A DNA stretch of 64,000 bases from Anaspis maculata (taxonomy: Eukaryota; Arthropoda; Insecta; Coleoptera; Scraptiidae): contig OX421965.1 in the NCBI GenBank assembly GCA_949128115.1, positions 8,334,920 through 8,398,919 on the forward strand, read 5' to 3'. A program made the translations under genes and the position numbers. The notes under the pieces were generated by a model. The model made no database searches. It was not told the DNA's origin and saw nothing but the letters and a program-made list of their open reading frames with translations. Below are positions 21,301-33,160 of the stretch, piece by piece (the stretch's first letter is position 1; each line of letters starts with the position of its first letter).

Positions 21301-24300
21301 CAAGTATGCTTGTTAAAACTCCTTCGCCTCCTGTTTCGGTGTGTGACTTGTGTTCGGGGTCGCATTCGTTGGGTTCGTGTCCTGACTTTTTGAAACTTTC
21401 GCCTTCGGACCGATTTAAAACGGTCAAACGTTCGAACTTGTGCATTAATTGCTTGAACTCTGGGCACCTTCTTGGAAATTGCAACTCCCGTTTTTCTTGT
21501 CGTCAGTGCCACAAACGACATCACACTTTGCTTCATTTTTTGTCGAAATCCCAATCCACTTCCAGACCAAGTCAGCCATCTCCAGGCACCGGTCCCAGTG
21601 GTCCGAAGTCATCACCAGAGACTTCAAACGATCCACCTCCTGTGACTTGTGTGGCGGGAAACATTCATTCTCATCGCTCTCAGGTGTTGTTGGCCACGGT
21701 TGTCTTTGAGATCAAAGATCGTTTCGGTAATTTCCATAAGGCTCGAGCTCTCATCGATAGCGGCTCCCAAGCTTCTTTTGTCGTCAATTCTTTGGCATCT
21801 CGCCTCTCGTTGCCTCGATCGCGTACCTCTATCCCTATCGTGGGGTTAGGTCAATTATCATCCGAATCTCTGGGCACCTCTTTCGCTACTCTTCGTTCTT
21901 GTCATCCGCCTAATCAATCCGTTGATGCGGAATTCGCTGTCATTCCACAAATTTGTGGGAACTTACCGGGTGCACCTGTAGATCCGACTTCAGTTGGCCA
22001 CATCGCCGAAGTCACCCTTGCGGATCCAGGGTGGTATCGTCCACGCCCTATTGAGTTGCTGCTAGGAGCTGATTTGTACCCTTCTATCGTCACTGGAGAC
22101 TCCTCAAGTTGTGGTTCTGGCCAACCGGCAGTTATCCCGACCGTTTTCGGCTCCATCCTCGTGGGTCCCATTGATGCTCCTCCTGTGGCCATTCGATCGT
22201 TTTTTGCTTCCACTTTGCAATCGTCGATTAATTCCTCGCTCCAACGGTTTTGGGAAGTCGAAGAACCTCCGTTGAAACCACCTGCCAAATCTCATGAGGA
22301 TGTCCTTGTTGAGGAATCCTTCCGAAAGGGCGTCTTTCGTTTGCCTGAGGGTCGCTTTGGAGTCAGACTGCCCTTCAAGGTTTCGCAGCCGTCCTTTGAG
22401 AACTCGCGTGCTCTTGCCGATCGACGATTTCTTGCTTTGGAACGACGCCTGTCTCGTGACCGTTCGCTGCATGATTTGTACATGAGTTTTATGAAGGACT
22501 ATCTACAGTCGAACCACATGACTCCACTCTCGTCAGAATTTGAAGAACCCGATTCTTACTACATTCCTCATCATGGCATCTTTAAATCCGATTTGCCTGC
22601 TTCGAAGATTCGAGTTGTCTTTGACGCATCCGCTAAGGACATCAATCATCTTTCGCTCAACGACACACTCTTTATCGGTCCGAAACTACAGTCTGACATC
22701 GTGTCATTGCTCCTTCGTTTTCGGTTGAAGCCTATCGCATTCTCTTGCGATATTCGTCAGATGTACCGCCAGATTTTAGTCCATCCTGAGCATCGTAAGT
22801 ATCAATTGATTCGATTTCGTTTTTCCCCGTCGCAACCTATCCAAACCTTCCAACTAAACACGGTTACCTACGGTGTTTCATCGGCTCCCTTTCTGGCCAT
22901 CCGTGTTCTGCATCATCTAGCAGAACTTTATGAGACGCAACTTCCACTGGCTGCTGATCTGATACGAAATTCGCTTTACGTCGATGATATCGTTTGCTGT
23001 GCCGACTCGTTGCCCGAGGCTGAGCTCTTGAAGTCTCAGCTCATCACTTTGCTGGCTCATGGATGCTTTGAATTGCGAAAATGGGCTAGCAATAACCCTC
23101 TTCTTCTAGAAGACATACCCTCCGAGCATCGTCAGGTCAGCAATTTAACTTTTGTCGATGAATCTGATTCATCGCTGAAAATTCTGGGCCTACAGTGGCA
23201 TTTTAATTCAGACGTTTTCACCTTCCAAGTCAACCCTAAGGACTCTCTATGCACCAAAAGATCCATATTGTCCGAAGTGGCACGAATTTATGATCCAATC
23301 GGTTTTTTGTGTCCTATTACCTTTTTCGCCAAACATATGATCCAGCATCTGTGGGTTCTGGGTCTAGATTGGGATGCTGTTCCTCCCGATGATGTTATTT
23401 CTCAATGGATGCGTTATAAGATCGAACTGCCTCTCCTTTCATCCGTTCGAATCCCTCGCTTGTTGTTTCCCAGTGATGTTATTTCCTGTCAATTGCACGC
23501 GTTTTGCGATGCGTCGGAATTGGGCTATGCTGGAGTGGTCTACTTTCGATGTGTTACTTCGACGGGTGAAATATCCATCTATTTTGTCATGGCAAAATCG
23601 AAGGTGGCGCCTTTGAAAAAACTTTCGATCCCTCGTTTGGAACTTTGCGCTGCTGTGCTGGTCTCCAATTTGGTTAAATTCGTTATCGACACCTTCAAGA
23701 ATCTTATTACAATTGAAGAGACTTTTGCTTGGAGCGACTCCACAGTGGCTCTTTCCTGGATACGTTCATTTCCACACCGCTGGAAGACATTCGTCTCAAA
23801 TCGGGTCTCTCACATTCAGGACATTGTTCACCCTGAGAATTGGCATCATGTTCGTTCTGCCGAAAACCCGGCCGACCTGGGTTCGCGTGGCCTGTTTCCG
23901 AGCGAGATTTTGTCATCGTCGCTTTGGTGGGCGGGACCCTCTTGGCTCATGCATCCTCCATCGGCTTGGTCAACTTCTGGAAGTCCCTCCGTTCCTCCAG
24001 ATTGTGTGGTGGAGGAGAGAAGGATTGCTCTTGTTGCTCAGGTTGATCACAGCTTCCTTCTTGCGTTGCTCAATCGATTTTCTTCACTGCGCAGAATTCA
24101 GGGCATTGTGGCCTACTGCCTTCGATTCATCTCGAACTGTCGTCAAGGCGAGAAGCGTTCTGGAGCCCTGTCTGTCCTTGAACTTCATGAGGCGTTGCTA
24201 GTCCTCGTCAAGTTTGTTCAACGGGAGGTGTTTTCCAAGGAAATAAATCTCCTAGCCTCAAATAAACCTTGTCCAAAGTGGTTGTCGAAATTATCACCCT

Positions 24301-25511
24301 TTCTGGATTCAAATGGGATGTTGCGAGTTGGGGGTCGCCTCAAAAATAGCAATTTATCGTACGCTACCCAACACCCCGCATTGTTGCCGCGCACTCATCG
24401 ATTGACTGAGCTAATTGTTCGTTCCGTTCATGAGGAGCATTTGCATCCAGGAGTCAATACGACCATTCATCTGATTCAGCAAAATTTTTGGGTTTTATCG
24501 AGTCGTCGCTCTGTCAGACATTACTTGTCTAAATGCTACCGCTGTTTCAGAGTCAATCCTCGTCCTCTGGCTCCTCAAATGGGTGATCTACCCGCCGTTC
24601 GCGTGAACGCCGTCAAGCCTTTCAGTTGCGTGGGGGTGGATTACGCGGGTCCATTCACAGTTTCCCATAAACGAATTCGTGGTTCTGGCACATCCAAGGC
24701 CTATCTTTGCTTATTCGTATGTTTAGCCACTCGAGCTCTTCATCTCGAACTGGCCTCAGACCTGACGACGGATGCTTTCCTGGCCGCCTTGCGTCGTTTT
24801 GTCGCGCGCCGAGGTCGCGTTTCCAACATATACAGCGATTGTGGCACTAACTTTGTGGGCGCTAATCGGGAATTGTCCAAGATCATGCAGAATGTCGCTG
24901 AAGTTGAAGCCATCACGTGGCATTTCAACCCTCCGTCAAGCCCTCATTTCGGAGGCATTTTCGAGGCCGGCGTGAAGTCAGTCAAAACTCATTTGTTTCG
25001 CGTCATCGGCACCCAAATCCTTTCTTATGAGGAACTGTACACGGTTCTGACTCAGATCGAGGCTATTCTGAACTCGCGACCATTGACCCCCCTGAGTAAT
25101 GACCCTAACGATTTATCCGCGTTAACACCAGGTCACTTTTTGACCACTGAACCGTTGACCGCAGCCCCAGCTCAGGACATGTCACATGTAAGTATGTCGC
25201 GGTTGTCGCGTTGGCAGTTGGTACAACACATGTTGCAAAGTTTCTGGAAGCGCTGGCATTCAGAGTATCTGCACCACCATTACCAAAGGAGCAAATGGGC
25301 TCAAAACAAGTCACTCTCCCCTGATAAGGTCGGTGTCTTGGTTCTTATCCAGGACGATTCAGCACCACCTCTCCACTGGAGACTTGGGCGCGTAACCCAG
25401 CTTTTCCCAGGAAAAGATGGTACATGCCGCGTTGCCTCTGTCAAAACCGTTCGAGGCGAATTCAAGCGCCCTTTGGTCAAACTTTGTCCCTTGCCTCTGC
25501 AAGGTGATTAA
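21301..25511 (+). CDS. BEL/Pao Pol region (PR-RT-RNaseH-IN)
   Basis: Continuation of the BEL/Pao polyprotein to the right of the nested gypsy element; the frame opens inside the gypsy LTR, so the apparent Met at 21228 is an artefact. In order: three Cys/His zinc-knuckle-like segments (CDLCSGSHSLGSC, CINCLNSGHLLGNC, CRQCHKRHH), aspartic protease ALIDSGSQASF, reverse transcriptase with catalytic YVDD at 22977-22988, RNase H (FCDASELGYAGVV), integrase zinc region (HEEHLHPGVN ... CYRCFRVNP) and integrase core with Asp in VDYAGPF, Asp in YSDCGTN and Glu in GIFEAGVKS. A DUF5641-like tail (WRLGRVTQLFPGKDG) closes it. No stop interrupts the segment. Confidence 0.9.
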
Positions 25512-25635
25512 AAAATTAGAGTTTTGTTTGAAAGTATTGGTATCAACCAATTAAAAGAATTTCCTGTTTGTTTCTTTTTCATTTTTGTTATGTTCAAGTT
25601 AAAAATACCTTTCCAAGCTATTTTGGTGGGCGGTA

Positions 25636-26239
25636 TGTTCCATCCCCTTAGTTTTCAAATTGTGCCGCAAGTTTTAATACTGCAACTCTCCTGTCACGTC
25701 CTTTCCCGCGACAGCGCCCTTGTCGAGTTGGCAGCATTGTGTGTCAACACTGTCAAGATAGACGACAGACAGAAGACAGAACACGCACCACGAACCTGCA
25801 TGGACCTGCAACTTCGCAGGAAAAACGTTGTCTTCACCCATTTTTTGTCGTCACTATCGGGGCACTCGAAGCCCAGGCCTATTGTCTCCGTTGCGCTGTC
25901 GTTCATTTTACGAATTCGTCGTTGCTGTCGTGCGAAAACATAAACCAGCCAGGAGCCCCCTTCGGATTCCACTGCAAGGAGCAAGAGCAAGCCTCATCGG
26001 TCCTGCGTATGAGACCGCGCTGGGCGCATCCATCTCCTTCTGGTGCTGGCGATTGTTCGTCGAAGATGACTTATTGAAACGCACATCAAAATTTTTTAAA
26101 ACCCTCGTCATCACCTACCAGACAGCAATAGCGGAATAAAATCTTTCATACAGTCCATTTTCATTGTACATATTCATTCCTCACGCAATAAACATTAAAA
26201 TCACGAATTTAGTGTTTGAATTTCTTCGTGTCGTTAACA
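25636..26239 (+). repeat. 3' LTR of the BEL/Pao element
   Basis: 604-bp partner of 13444-14047; one difference noticed is near its start (GCCGCAAG against GCCGCCAG). Confidence 0.92.
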
Positions 26240-26403
26240 AACGGATTGTGATGGATTGCCACGGGATTACCACGGGATTTCCACCGGATACAATTTCTTC
26301 AAATTAAATGGATAGCCACGGGAACAGTTTGGGGCCACGCCTGAATCGCCACCAGAGAAAGGCGCTCTTGCTTTGCGGTGCTTATTATCACCTGAGGTCT
26401 CCA

Positions 26404-26916
26404 CAGAGATGTTAAAAAACGGTTTTTTTTTAATTGGCGTTTTTAAAGAAATAAAAACCGGTTTTTTTTGTTTTTATTGGTTTTTTTGTTTTTTTCTCAT
26501 TAAATGGTGATCTACGTACCCAAATCGTATTGAACTATTTTTCTGATATTATTTCATGTATTTATAACATACCTAGCATAAAACAGATAGTAATAAATCG
26601 CAACTTTGCACTTGAACCGCGAATGACATATCACTCACATGACATAACTGACATACGCATGGCATAATTGACAGCTCGGCTGTTTTTGTTTGTGCTGTTT
26701 GTAACATAACTTACATCCTCAAGCTTCGAGCGTTGCAATCGTGGCATGGAAATGTTGTTGTTAGAGGAGGAAGCTGGAAATTGTTGGAATATTACACAAA
26801 ACAAAAGGAAAAAAAAACAATTAAAACAAAAAAAACGAGGGGCTTTGTTTTAATACAAAAAAAAACGTAATAAGAAACAAAAAAAACGAACACGTTTTTT
26901 TTAACCCACATCTCTG
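26404..26916. mobile_element. hAT-like non-autonomous element, 513 bp
   Basis: Ends CAGAGATGT and ACATCTCTG, the classic hAT pattern, with an 8-bp target duplication GGTCTCCA / AGTCTCCA (26396-26403, 26917-26924; one mismatch). The inverse of the left palindrome arm reads straight across the site without it, which proves the insertion. The interior is dominated by T-rich and A-rich tracts with no coding frame. Confidence 0.85.
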
Positions 26917-26933
26917 AGTCTCCACGCTATAAG

Positions 26934-27755
26934 GAGTGCGTTCCACTAAACGATCGCAACGCCCACGCCCACGACCGCAGATTTTCCCGTTCCACTAGCT
27001 TGCAAACGCCCGCGGTCGTTGTGAGCGGAAACTCAAGTGGAACGGGCGTGCGGTCGTCGTGGTGTGTCGAGTCACTCGAGTCACGTCTTTTCTGTGGTCA
27101 GGGAGCCACATGACATGACAGTTGAACGTCAACTCAAATCACAACAACAATATGGCTATTAACGCTGCATTAATGGTTATGCGAATTAGAAGAGAAAATG
27201 AGCCTGAAAGTGGTCTTGATTCCTTGAGTTCGCCATAAGGATACCGTATGGGAATTATGGATGGGATACCGGCACAACTTTTTTGTTTGACGCATGGGTT
27301 TGACGTTTGTAGAGAAAATTGCAGCGACAGTGTTGCCGGTTTTACGCCGCTGATGCGTAGCCAAACTAGTGTTGCGCGAAATCGCAGTGCCCTGCCAATG
27401 GTCTCTATCTTTTAAATGAAGTTGCGTAAAATCATGTGGAAGGAGGCAAAATTAAAAAAAAAATCGTTATAGAACTGATTGAACTTTAAAGTCGTCACTT
27501 TAGGTCGCCATTGCCAAATCAAAAAAGTAAGTCGCAATTTCCAATATAAATTGCTAGAGCTGGCAACATTGCCGCTAACGACCAGAAGACGACCGCAACG
27601 CCTCACCTTTTCAGCGCGATCGTTGTGGGCTTGGAGTGGTCGCGATGTATGACGTCATTCGTGACGTAGCAACGACCGCAACACACGACCGCGGCTATAA
27701 GTGGAACGGGTAGACGGGCGTTGCGGTCGTTGCGATCGTTTAGTGGAACGCACTC
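26934..27755. mobile_element. Non-autonomous TIR element, 822 bp, 3-bp duplication
   Basis: Ends GAGTGCGTTCCACTAAACG and its inverse, with at least 25 bp of perfect terminal repeat, followed by many subterminal copies of CGATCGCAACG / ACGACCGC motifs in both orientations. Flanked by AAG on both sides (26931-26933, 27756-27758); the other palindrome arm has the empty site. A short plus-strand frame starting at 27151 (ATGGCTATTAACGC...) with an Arg-rich stretch could be a remnant of a transposase start, but is too short to classify. Confidence 0.75.
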
Positions 27756-28309
27756 AAGGTTATTCATTAACGTTACATAGACCAATGGCAGATAGAGGAC
27801 TTCAATTTTGTTTAGATTTACCAGCAATATTCCCCTGTTAAAACTTGTCAAGAATTACTGGGTAAATCCAAGTCCTGGGCCGCAGATTCGGAAAAATGTA
27901 TCCCTGTGTTATTTGGTCAAATTTACATTTTTGGGAATACTGTTATCGGGTTCAAGCCATATTGAGGCAAATTTAATGGTTGACCCGCGGTGTGGCTCGA
28001 TTCTTTCTTGAAAAAAGTTGGCTTCTGTAATTTTAGCTTTTTAGGCCAGCCCTTCTGTCAACAGAGACAAGCCATGAAATGAATTTGAACCAATTCAGTC
28101 GAACAGTGAGTAGATTATGACCAGCCAAAAATGAAAACTTGATCCAAAGTTTTACCTTGTATTTTTTTGTCAAAACTGAAATAGAACTTTTTGGACAAAT
28201 AACACAGATGTGCAAAATAAAAACCCGCCAATTCTGTGATTTTTCACTATGATATTTCTGCACAAAATAAATATGTATTACGATTTTCCAACAGAATTTT
28301 GTCATCTTT

Positions 28310-28960
28310 CAGAAATGAGGATTGAATCCGAACTCTCGGGAGATAGAGACTAGAACCATTCATCTGAACAACAGAGGAGCAGATCGTCACCTCAATGTCA
28401 GCTTTGATGGCTGGACTTCATCTGCAGCACATTCCCACTCCCAAGTACCTCGGTGTGACCTTCGACCAAACATTGTCCTTCAAACTCAACTTGGAGAAAC
28501 TCAGTGCCAAGACGAAGACACGAATGAACCTGGTTCAGAGACTTGCGAGAACTACATGGAGTGTCGACGCCACTACTCTTCGGATATCCACCTTTGTCTT
28601 GGTCTAGTCGACAGCGGAATACTGCGCTCCTGTTTGGATGAATAGCACACACACACACACAACATCATTGACGTCATTCTTAACCAAGCATTGAGAATCA
28701 TTGCTGGAGTTGTCAAATCTACCAGACTTTCTGGCTGCCAATTTTGAACATCGCAGCCATGTGGAACTGAGAACCAGACCATGAACCACATCGTCGCGGA
28801 GTAGGTGTCTGCGGACAATGGCTATCAAAAACTGCATCTGAGCTAGACCTGTAGTTCCTCAACATCTCCATCGGCAACTTCGCACTCGCCCACTTGCTGC
28901 ATCTACTCTACCCTCTGTTTCCTAAGATGGCCACTGATATCAGCCTCACTGACATCTTTT
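28310..28960 (+). pseudogene. Decayed non-LTR retrotransposon reverse transcriptase (right arm)
   Basis: Inverse copy of 11480-12095. It carries the same HLNNR, PKYLGVTFDQTLSF and TKTRMNLVQRLARTTW blocks in shifting frames, with small differences from the left copy (for example a 3-base insertion near 28575 and a longer CA run near 28650). Matching frame breaks show that the sequence was already dead before the arms were duplicated. Confidence 0.75.
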
Positions 28961-29616
28961 CCTTTTTTTTTGCATTAAAGCTACGTCGAGCAGTTTCTCT
29001 GTGGTTTGCCTATAGATCTTTGAGCGAATGCTGTAGCTGGAGTTAATTCATCTCACAGGTTTTCAAGAATTGTTGTATATATTTAGTTATAGTATCAATG
29101 AATCTTAAGTACCTACCTACATATAGTGATACTAGGTACTATTGCACTATATAAGTTGATTTACGTTGTCACTAATATTGTATCCTTAATACAGGCATAG
29201 CAATAAATTCAAAAAAATTGTGAAATTTTCGATTATTACCTTCGAGAGCTTGTAAAATCTATTGCCTAGTGTTAAATTTGAAGGGCACAGATTAATTTTA
29301 GATATCAGCTATTGACCTTTATTTTTGACTGAAAACTAGAACAGTTTCCTCAACGTAATTTATTATTTTATTTGAAAAAACATTCCACCAGTCGCCTATT
29401 TGAACTGGCGAAAATCTACCAAAATCAAGACGCCTTGAATGTTCATACAATCTTGCAACAGCGCTGTACTCGATTGACAATACAAATTCAAGGTCATCTA
29501 GGGAAAAAGTGATCCAACATTACAAATTTGAGCATCCCCAATTATCGCAGAATGGCCAACTTGGCGTGAGAAAATTACCGTTCTAGTGCTGAATTTAAAA
29601 GCTGATCGGCATATAG

Positions 29617-30607
29617 TAGGAGGTCGGGAAGTGACCCATTGCCGACCTCCCGAGAAAGTGAAGAAATGATAGCTTTAGAAAGGAAATGTCAAAATATGCA
29701 TCCAACCAAACAATAAGTGTGTTAATCAGTATTTCCTGAACCACGTTTCAGCAAAATTAATCGGCCTATCTGGAAGTTATGACAAAAAGTTAATTTTCAG
29801 ATTTCAACTTTTGAACGCCTGTAATCCTGCAAGCTGAGTACATGAGGGTACACCTGCCATTTACGCATGTGCGGGTGCCAAACGGTGCTTTCCATTTACA
29901 TGTAGGTACTTACCATAGGTACTTACCCGCGGTTCTGTGCTGTGCCGTTCATTGGACCACCTAAAATTGTGTGCCATATACTATCATGGAACATGGTGCC
30001 GTCTACACCTTTTTCAGTTGTAGTTCAGGAAGTATCAATTGTATTTCAGATATCGTCAATTGTATTCCAGATTAGATCAAATCACAGAGTAGGATCAAGT
30101 GTAGTTCCAGAAAGCGTCAAATAGGCTACTGGACATCAATCGCATTTCAGTATATGTATAATAGACGGGATGCCCTTTGGCATGATAATTACTCATACCA
30201 GGGTGATTAATTTTCTCCAAGGATGCGTCAACATTTCCCACTCAGAAAAAAAATTGGCGACGATTTTTGACAGGACCTGAGTTTTTGTAAAACATAGGCA
30301 TGTGGGATATGTTTTCTTACTAATTTTGACCTCCTAAACACGAATATCGAGTTTATTTTTACATTAGAAATCAAATCGACCTCATATTTCACATCCGAAA
30401 ACCGCAAAAATAGCAAACTCTCGCTTATTTTCGAATTGAAAATTTTGTGTGCCATTTACAGCGATTTCCAGCCTTGAGCTCGTTAAATTGATCCCACAGA
30501 ACAAGTTAACAGTGTAAATTCTGCAAAATAACTGTAAAAACATCGCCAGGGTGCGCCCCAAAACCATTAAAATATGGGCTCTGAGAGCACATTTTGCTGC
30601 GGCTGAT
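29617..30607. other. No gene recognised
   Basis: Contains a short inverted repeat GGAGGTCGGGAAGTG / GCCGACCTCCCGAG at 29619-29654 and a tandem-like TCAATTGTATTTCAGAT motif near 30030-30070. No supported reading frame. Confidence 0.45.
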
Positions 30608-31363
30608 TTAAGGCTAAAGGGGACTGAAATTGAGTACCAAGTGTGCGACAGAGAGAAAATACATCAAAAGTAATAAAATGTTTTTGGGAAAACCATCAGT
30701 CCAATTTCAGATCTGAAAGAAGGGTTATACTGAGATTTCAATTTTATTTGATGCACTAGTCAAAAAAAAATTCCAAAAATTTTTTTCAATTTTTTTTTTC
30801 AATTTCACAAATTATTATAGATTTTTTCAAAAATCGCAGGTAGTCATTTTGGAGTACTGAAAATATCAAACATTAATCCGTTTTTAGAATTTTTGTAGCA
30901 CAAATGGTGCTCTCCGAAACACATTTTGAAAATCTCTCTTTGATATTTGCCGCCCGCTGCAGCTGTTCTCCGCGATGAGTCATTCACGATAAAGGTAGTG
31001 ATCACTTTCTGCACACATGGTGTTATGATGTTTTCTGAGAAATAGGCGATGTGAATAGAGCAGTAGTAAAGATTTGTGACATCGTGGTATTACGCCGATA
31101 TATTTCGTTGCTACGATTTCTGAAATGGTAATATTTTTTTCAAGTTGATCATTTATCTCACGAGATCACACTATCTGGATCTAGAATCTACTGATACTCC
31201 AAGATACTTATATCCAATTATAAAGGGACAAACATTGTAAAATCATATTGCAATTGCAAAACAATAGACTGCAAGTGCACAAATGTATTTAAAACTATAT
31301 ACACTGGGAGCAATAACAAAACTGCAAAGAACTACTACTACTACTCCTACTCCGTCTGAAGTA

Positions 31364-31395
31364 TGTCTGTCTGTCTGTCTGTCCGTCCGTCCGTT
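31364..31395. repeat. CTGT/CCGT microsatellite
   Basis: A run of CTGT repeats merging into CCGT repeats, in the left part of the TTAA element. Confidence 0.85.
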
Positions 31396-31843
31396 TGACT
31401 CCTGTGTGGATATCTGTCTGTTTGTTTGTGTGCCTGGCTGTCTGTGTGGTTATCTTCATGAATGACCTCAGCTCATTTGATTTTTGTTGAAATCGTTCCA
31501 TTAGAATGCACTCTTGTTTCGTATAAAATTCGTATTACGTATCGTAGTACGATACGCGTTTGAGTGTCGAAAAGTGGCTAGTAAGAAACGTTGATGGGAA
31601 AAAAGTCATGGCATTTAAACTTTCTCGAATGGGCATGCTCCTACAAGCTCGCAGATCGATGATCTCAGGCAATAGAATTTTGATATTGAAGTCAATTTTG
31701 TTTTTATTTTGCCAGTGCACTATGTCCTTGTACTTGAAAATAGTGATTGTGTGTCCGTTTAAGCTGAGAATTTCTCTCCAAACAAAATTTTTGATTGGTC
31801 TGTATAGCTTCTTGTATGGTCTTTTGTTTTATTATTATTATTA

Positions 31844-32934
31844 GGTTTGTTTTGGCAGCGAGTTGCGGACGGTTTGCTAACTGTGATTCAGCGCGCATAC
31901 TCGACTCCAACCAGTTTTCAAGTGGTTGGAAAGTTTTTGCTGCAAGAACGCGTAGCGAGCGGTTCCAGTTGAAACTAGGGACACAACAACTTGTCAAGTT
32001 TTCCCCGCCAAGCCGAGGTCTTATTTAAGGGGTTTCTGATGCGACTAAAAAAGTTGTCGACGGAAATCGGTTTTATTTTATTTTTTTCGTCAAGTACAAA
32101 CTCATCCAAAAAAAAATGTACCTACAGACATTGCTATCAAATTTTGAAAATTTCCAAAATATTTTGAAAATATTTGAATTTGATTTTTGAAAATTCAAGA
32201 ACTAGATAGAATCGACAATGTATCTTTCCTCAAGAAAGTCGCATGCAATTTGAACTTTCTATTTTCAAAAAAAAGGTACCAAAAATGACTTCTACTAATT
32301 CACTTTTTCATGTCTACGAGAAATCATTTTTGGTGCCTTTTTTTGAAAATAAAAAGTTCATATTTGGCATGCGACTCTCTTGAGGAAAGATACATTGTCG
32401 ATGCTATCTAGTTTTTGAATTTTCAAAAATCAAAATTAAAATTTTTCAAAATATGATAGCAATATCCGTACATTTTCTTTTTGGAGGAGTTTCTTCTTGA
32501 CGAAAAAAAAAATAAAACCGATTCCCGTCAACAACTTTGTTAGTCGCATCAGAAACCCCTTAATAAATTTACCGAATTAATGTAAATATGTAACTTTCAG
32601 CAGGTAAAACTATTTTAAATTAACCTCGAAAATGCGTCTTTATTTACCTTTACTGTCACACTGTCACATTACATTGTGACATTACGCGCCACGCCATCAA
32701 TCAAAGATCGCCCGATTGCGAAGAAAGGCGTACGCATGCGTCTGATCACCAGTTTCTTTTTAATTCTCAAACTGCTCTGACCGTCCACAAACTGTTTTCG
32801 AACCGTTGGAGGCACCTGCCCAAACAGCTTACCAACAGTTGGCAACTCGAAGTTTACACTGCCCGAACGGCTTAACGGAAGCGCGCAGAATCCAAACGGT
32901 TGGAAACGGTTGTGTATCGCTGCCAAAACAAACC
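31844..32934. mobile_element. TIR element with GGTTTGTTTTGGCAGCG ends
   Basis: GGTTTGTTTTGGCAGCG at the left and the inverse at the right, both sitting in a TTATTATTA context, with TA at 31842-31843 and 32935-32936. The interior halves are only loosely related. It appears to have inserted beside the YqaJ-like fragment of the larger TTAA element, and is interrupted by 32029-32559. Confidence 0.6.
32029..32559. mobile_element. TTAA-flanked palindromic element, 531 bp
   Basis: Begins GGGGTTTCTGATGCGAC and ends with the inverse; TTAA at 32025-32028 and 32560-32563. The arms of about 260 bp are inverted copies over nearly all their length (for example ATACATTGTCGAT blocks and CAAAAAAAGGTACC-like centre). 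A foldback MITE of piggyBac/Kolobok type by target site. Confidence 0.75.
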
Positions 32935-33044
32935 TATTATTATTATTATATACGGGTACGCAACAGACTAACAAGTCCAACTGCCGACTTCGGGCAACAT
33001 GTACATATTTTAGAGCTAAAATCATCAATAATAAATTTAATTGA

Positions 33045-33160
33045 TTACTTTCAAATCCAATAGGACATTTCACCCTGATGATAGTACCATTCTGATGAGG
33101 AAGAAGCCCGTCTGGCGATTCCGCAAGATATCCATGGGTCGTCGGGTCCACAAACAGGCC
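33045..33160 (-). pseudogene. YqaJ-type exonuclease domain fragment
   Basis: On the minus strand the frame reads GLFVDPTTHGYLAESPDG, then IIRVKCPIGFE. This matches the core of YqaJ/lambda-exonuclease-like nucleases (GLFIDP...LxASPDG...IIEVKCP), in which PDG Asp and the E-x-K pair bind metal. Here the Glu of ExK is replaced by Arg and a stop lies just upstream, so the fragment is dead. Such domains occur in several animal DNA transposons. Its place inside a TTAA-flanked element suggests it is that element's own cargo. Confidence 0.5.

Larger units (their letters stand above)
13444..26239 (+). mobile_element. BEL/Pao LTR retrotransposon, interrupted
   Basis: Two 604-bp LTRs (13444-14047 and 25636-26239) begin TGTTCCATCC and end GTTAACA and seem to differ at only one or very few positions. 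The flanks carry a 5-bp target duplication AACGG (13439-13443, 26240-26244), the size typical of BEL/Pao. A primer-binding site TGGTCCTTCGAGCCGG lies at 14051-14066, three bases inside the LTR. A purine tract GGTGGGCGGTA abuts the 3' LTR at 25625-25635. Coding runs plus-strand from 14514 to 25511, broken by a 142-bp tandem duplication and by a nested gypsy element (15618-21300). Confidence 0.92.
10787..29616. mobile_element. Giant palindrome with about 2.2-kb arms, invaded by other transposons
   Basis: The left arm (10787-12985) is repeated in inverse orientation as 13278-13443 plus 26240-29616. The outer ends are CTATATGCCGATCAGC and its inverse. The centre is repeat X copy 2 (12988-13277). 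The right arm is interrupted by three later insertions absent from the left arm: BEL/Pao (13444-26239), a hAT-like element (26404-26916) and an 822-bp TIR element (26934-27755). Both arms contain the same decayed non-LTR reverse transcriptase. Arms look highly similar by eye, with scattered substitutions and small indels. No target duplication is evident at the outer ends, so it may be a foldback transposon or a genomic inverted duplication. Confidence 0.75.
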
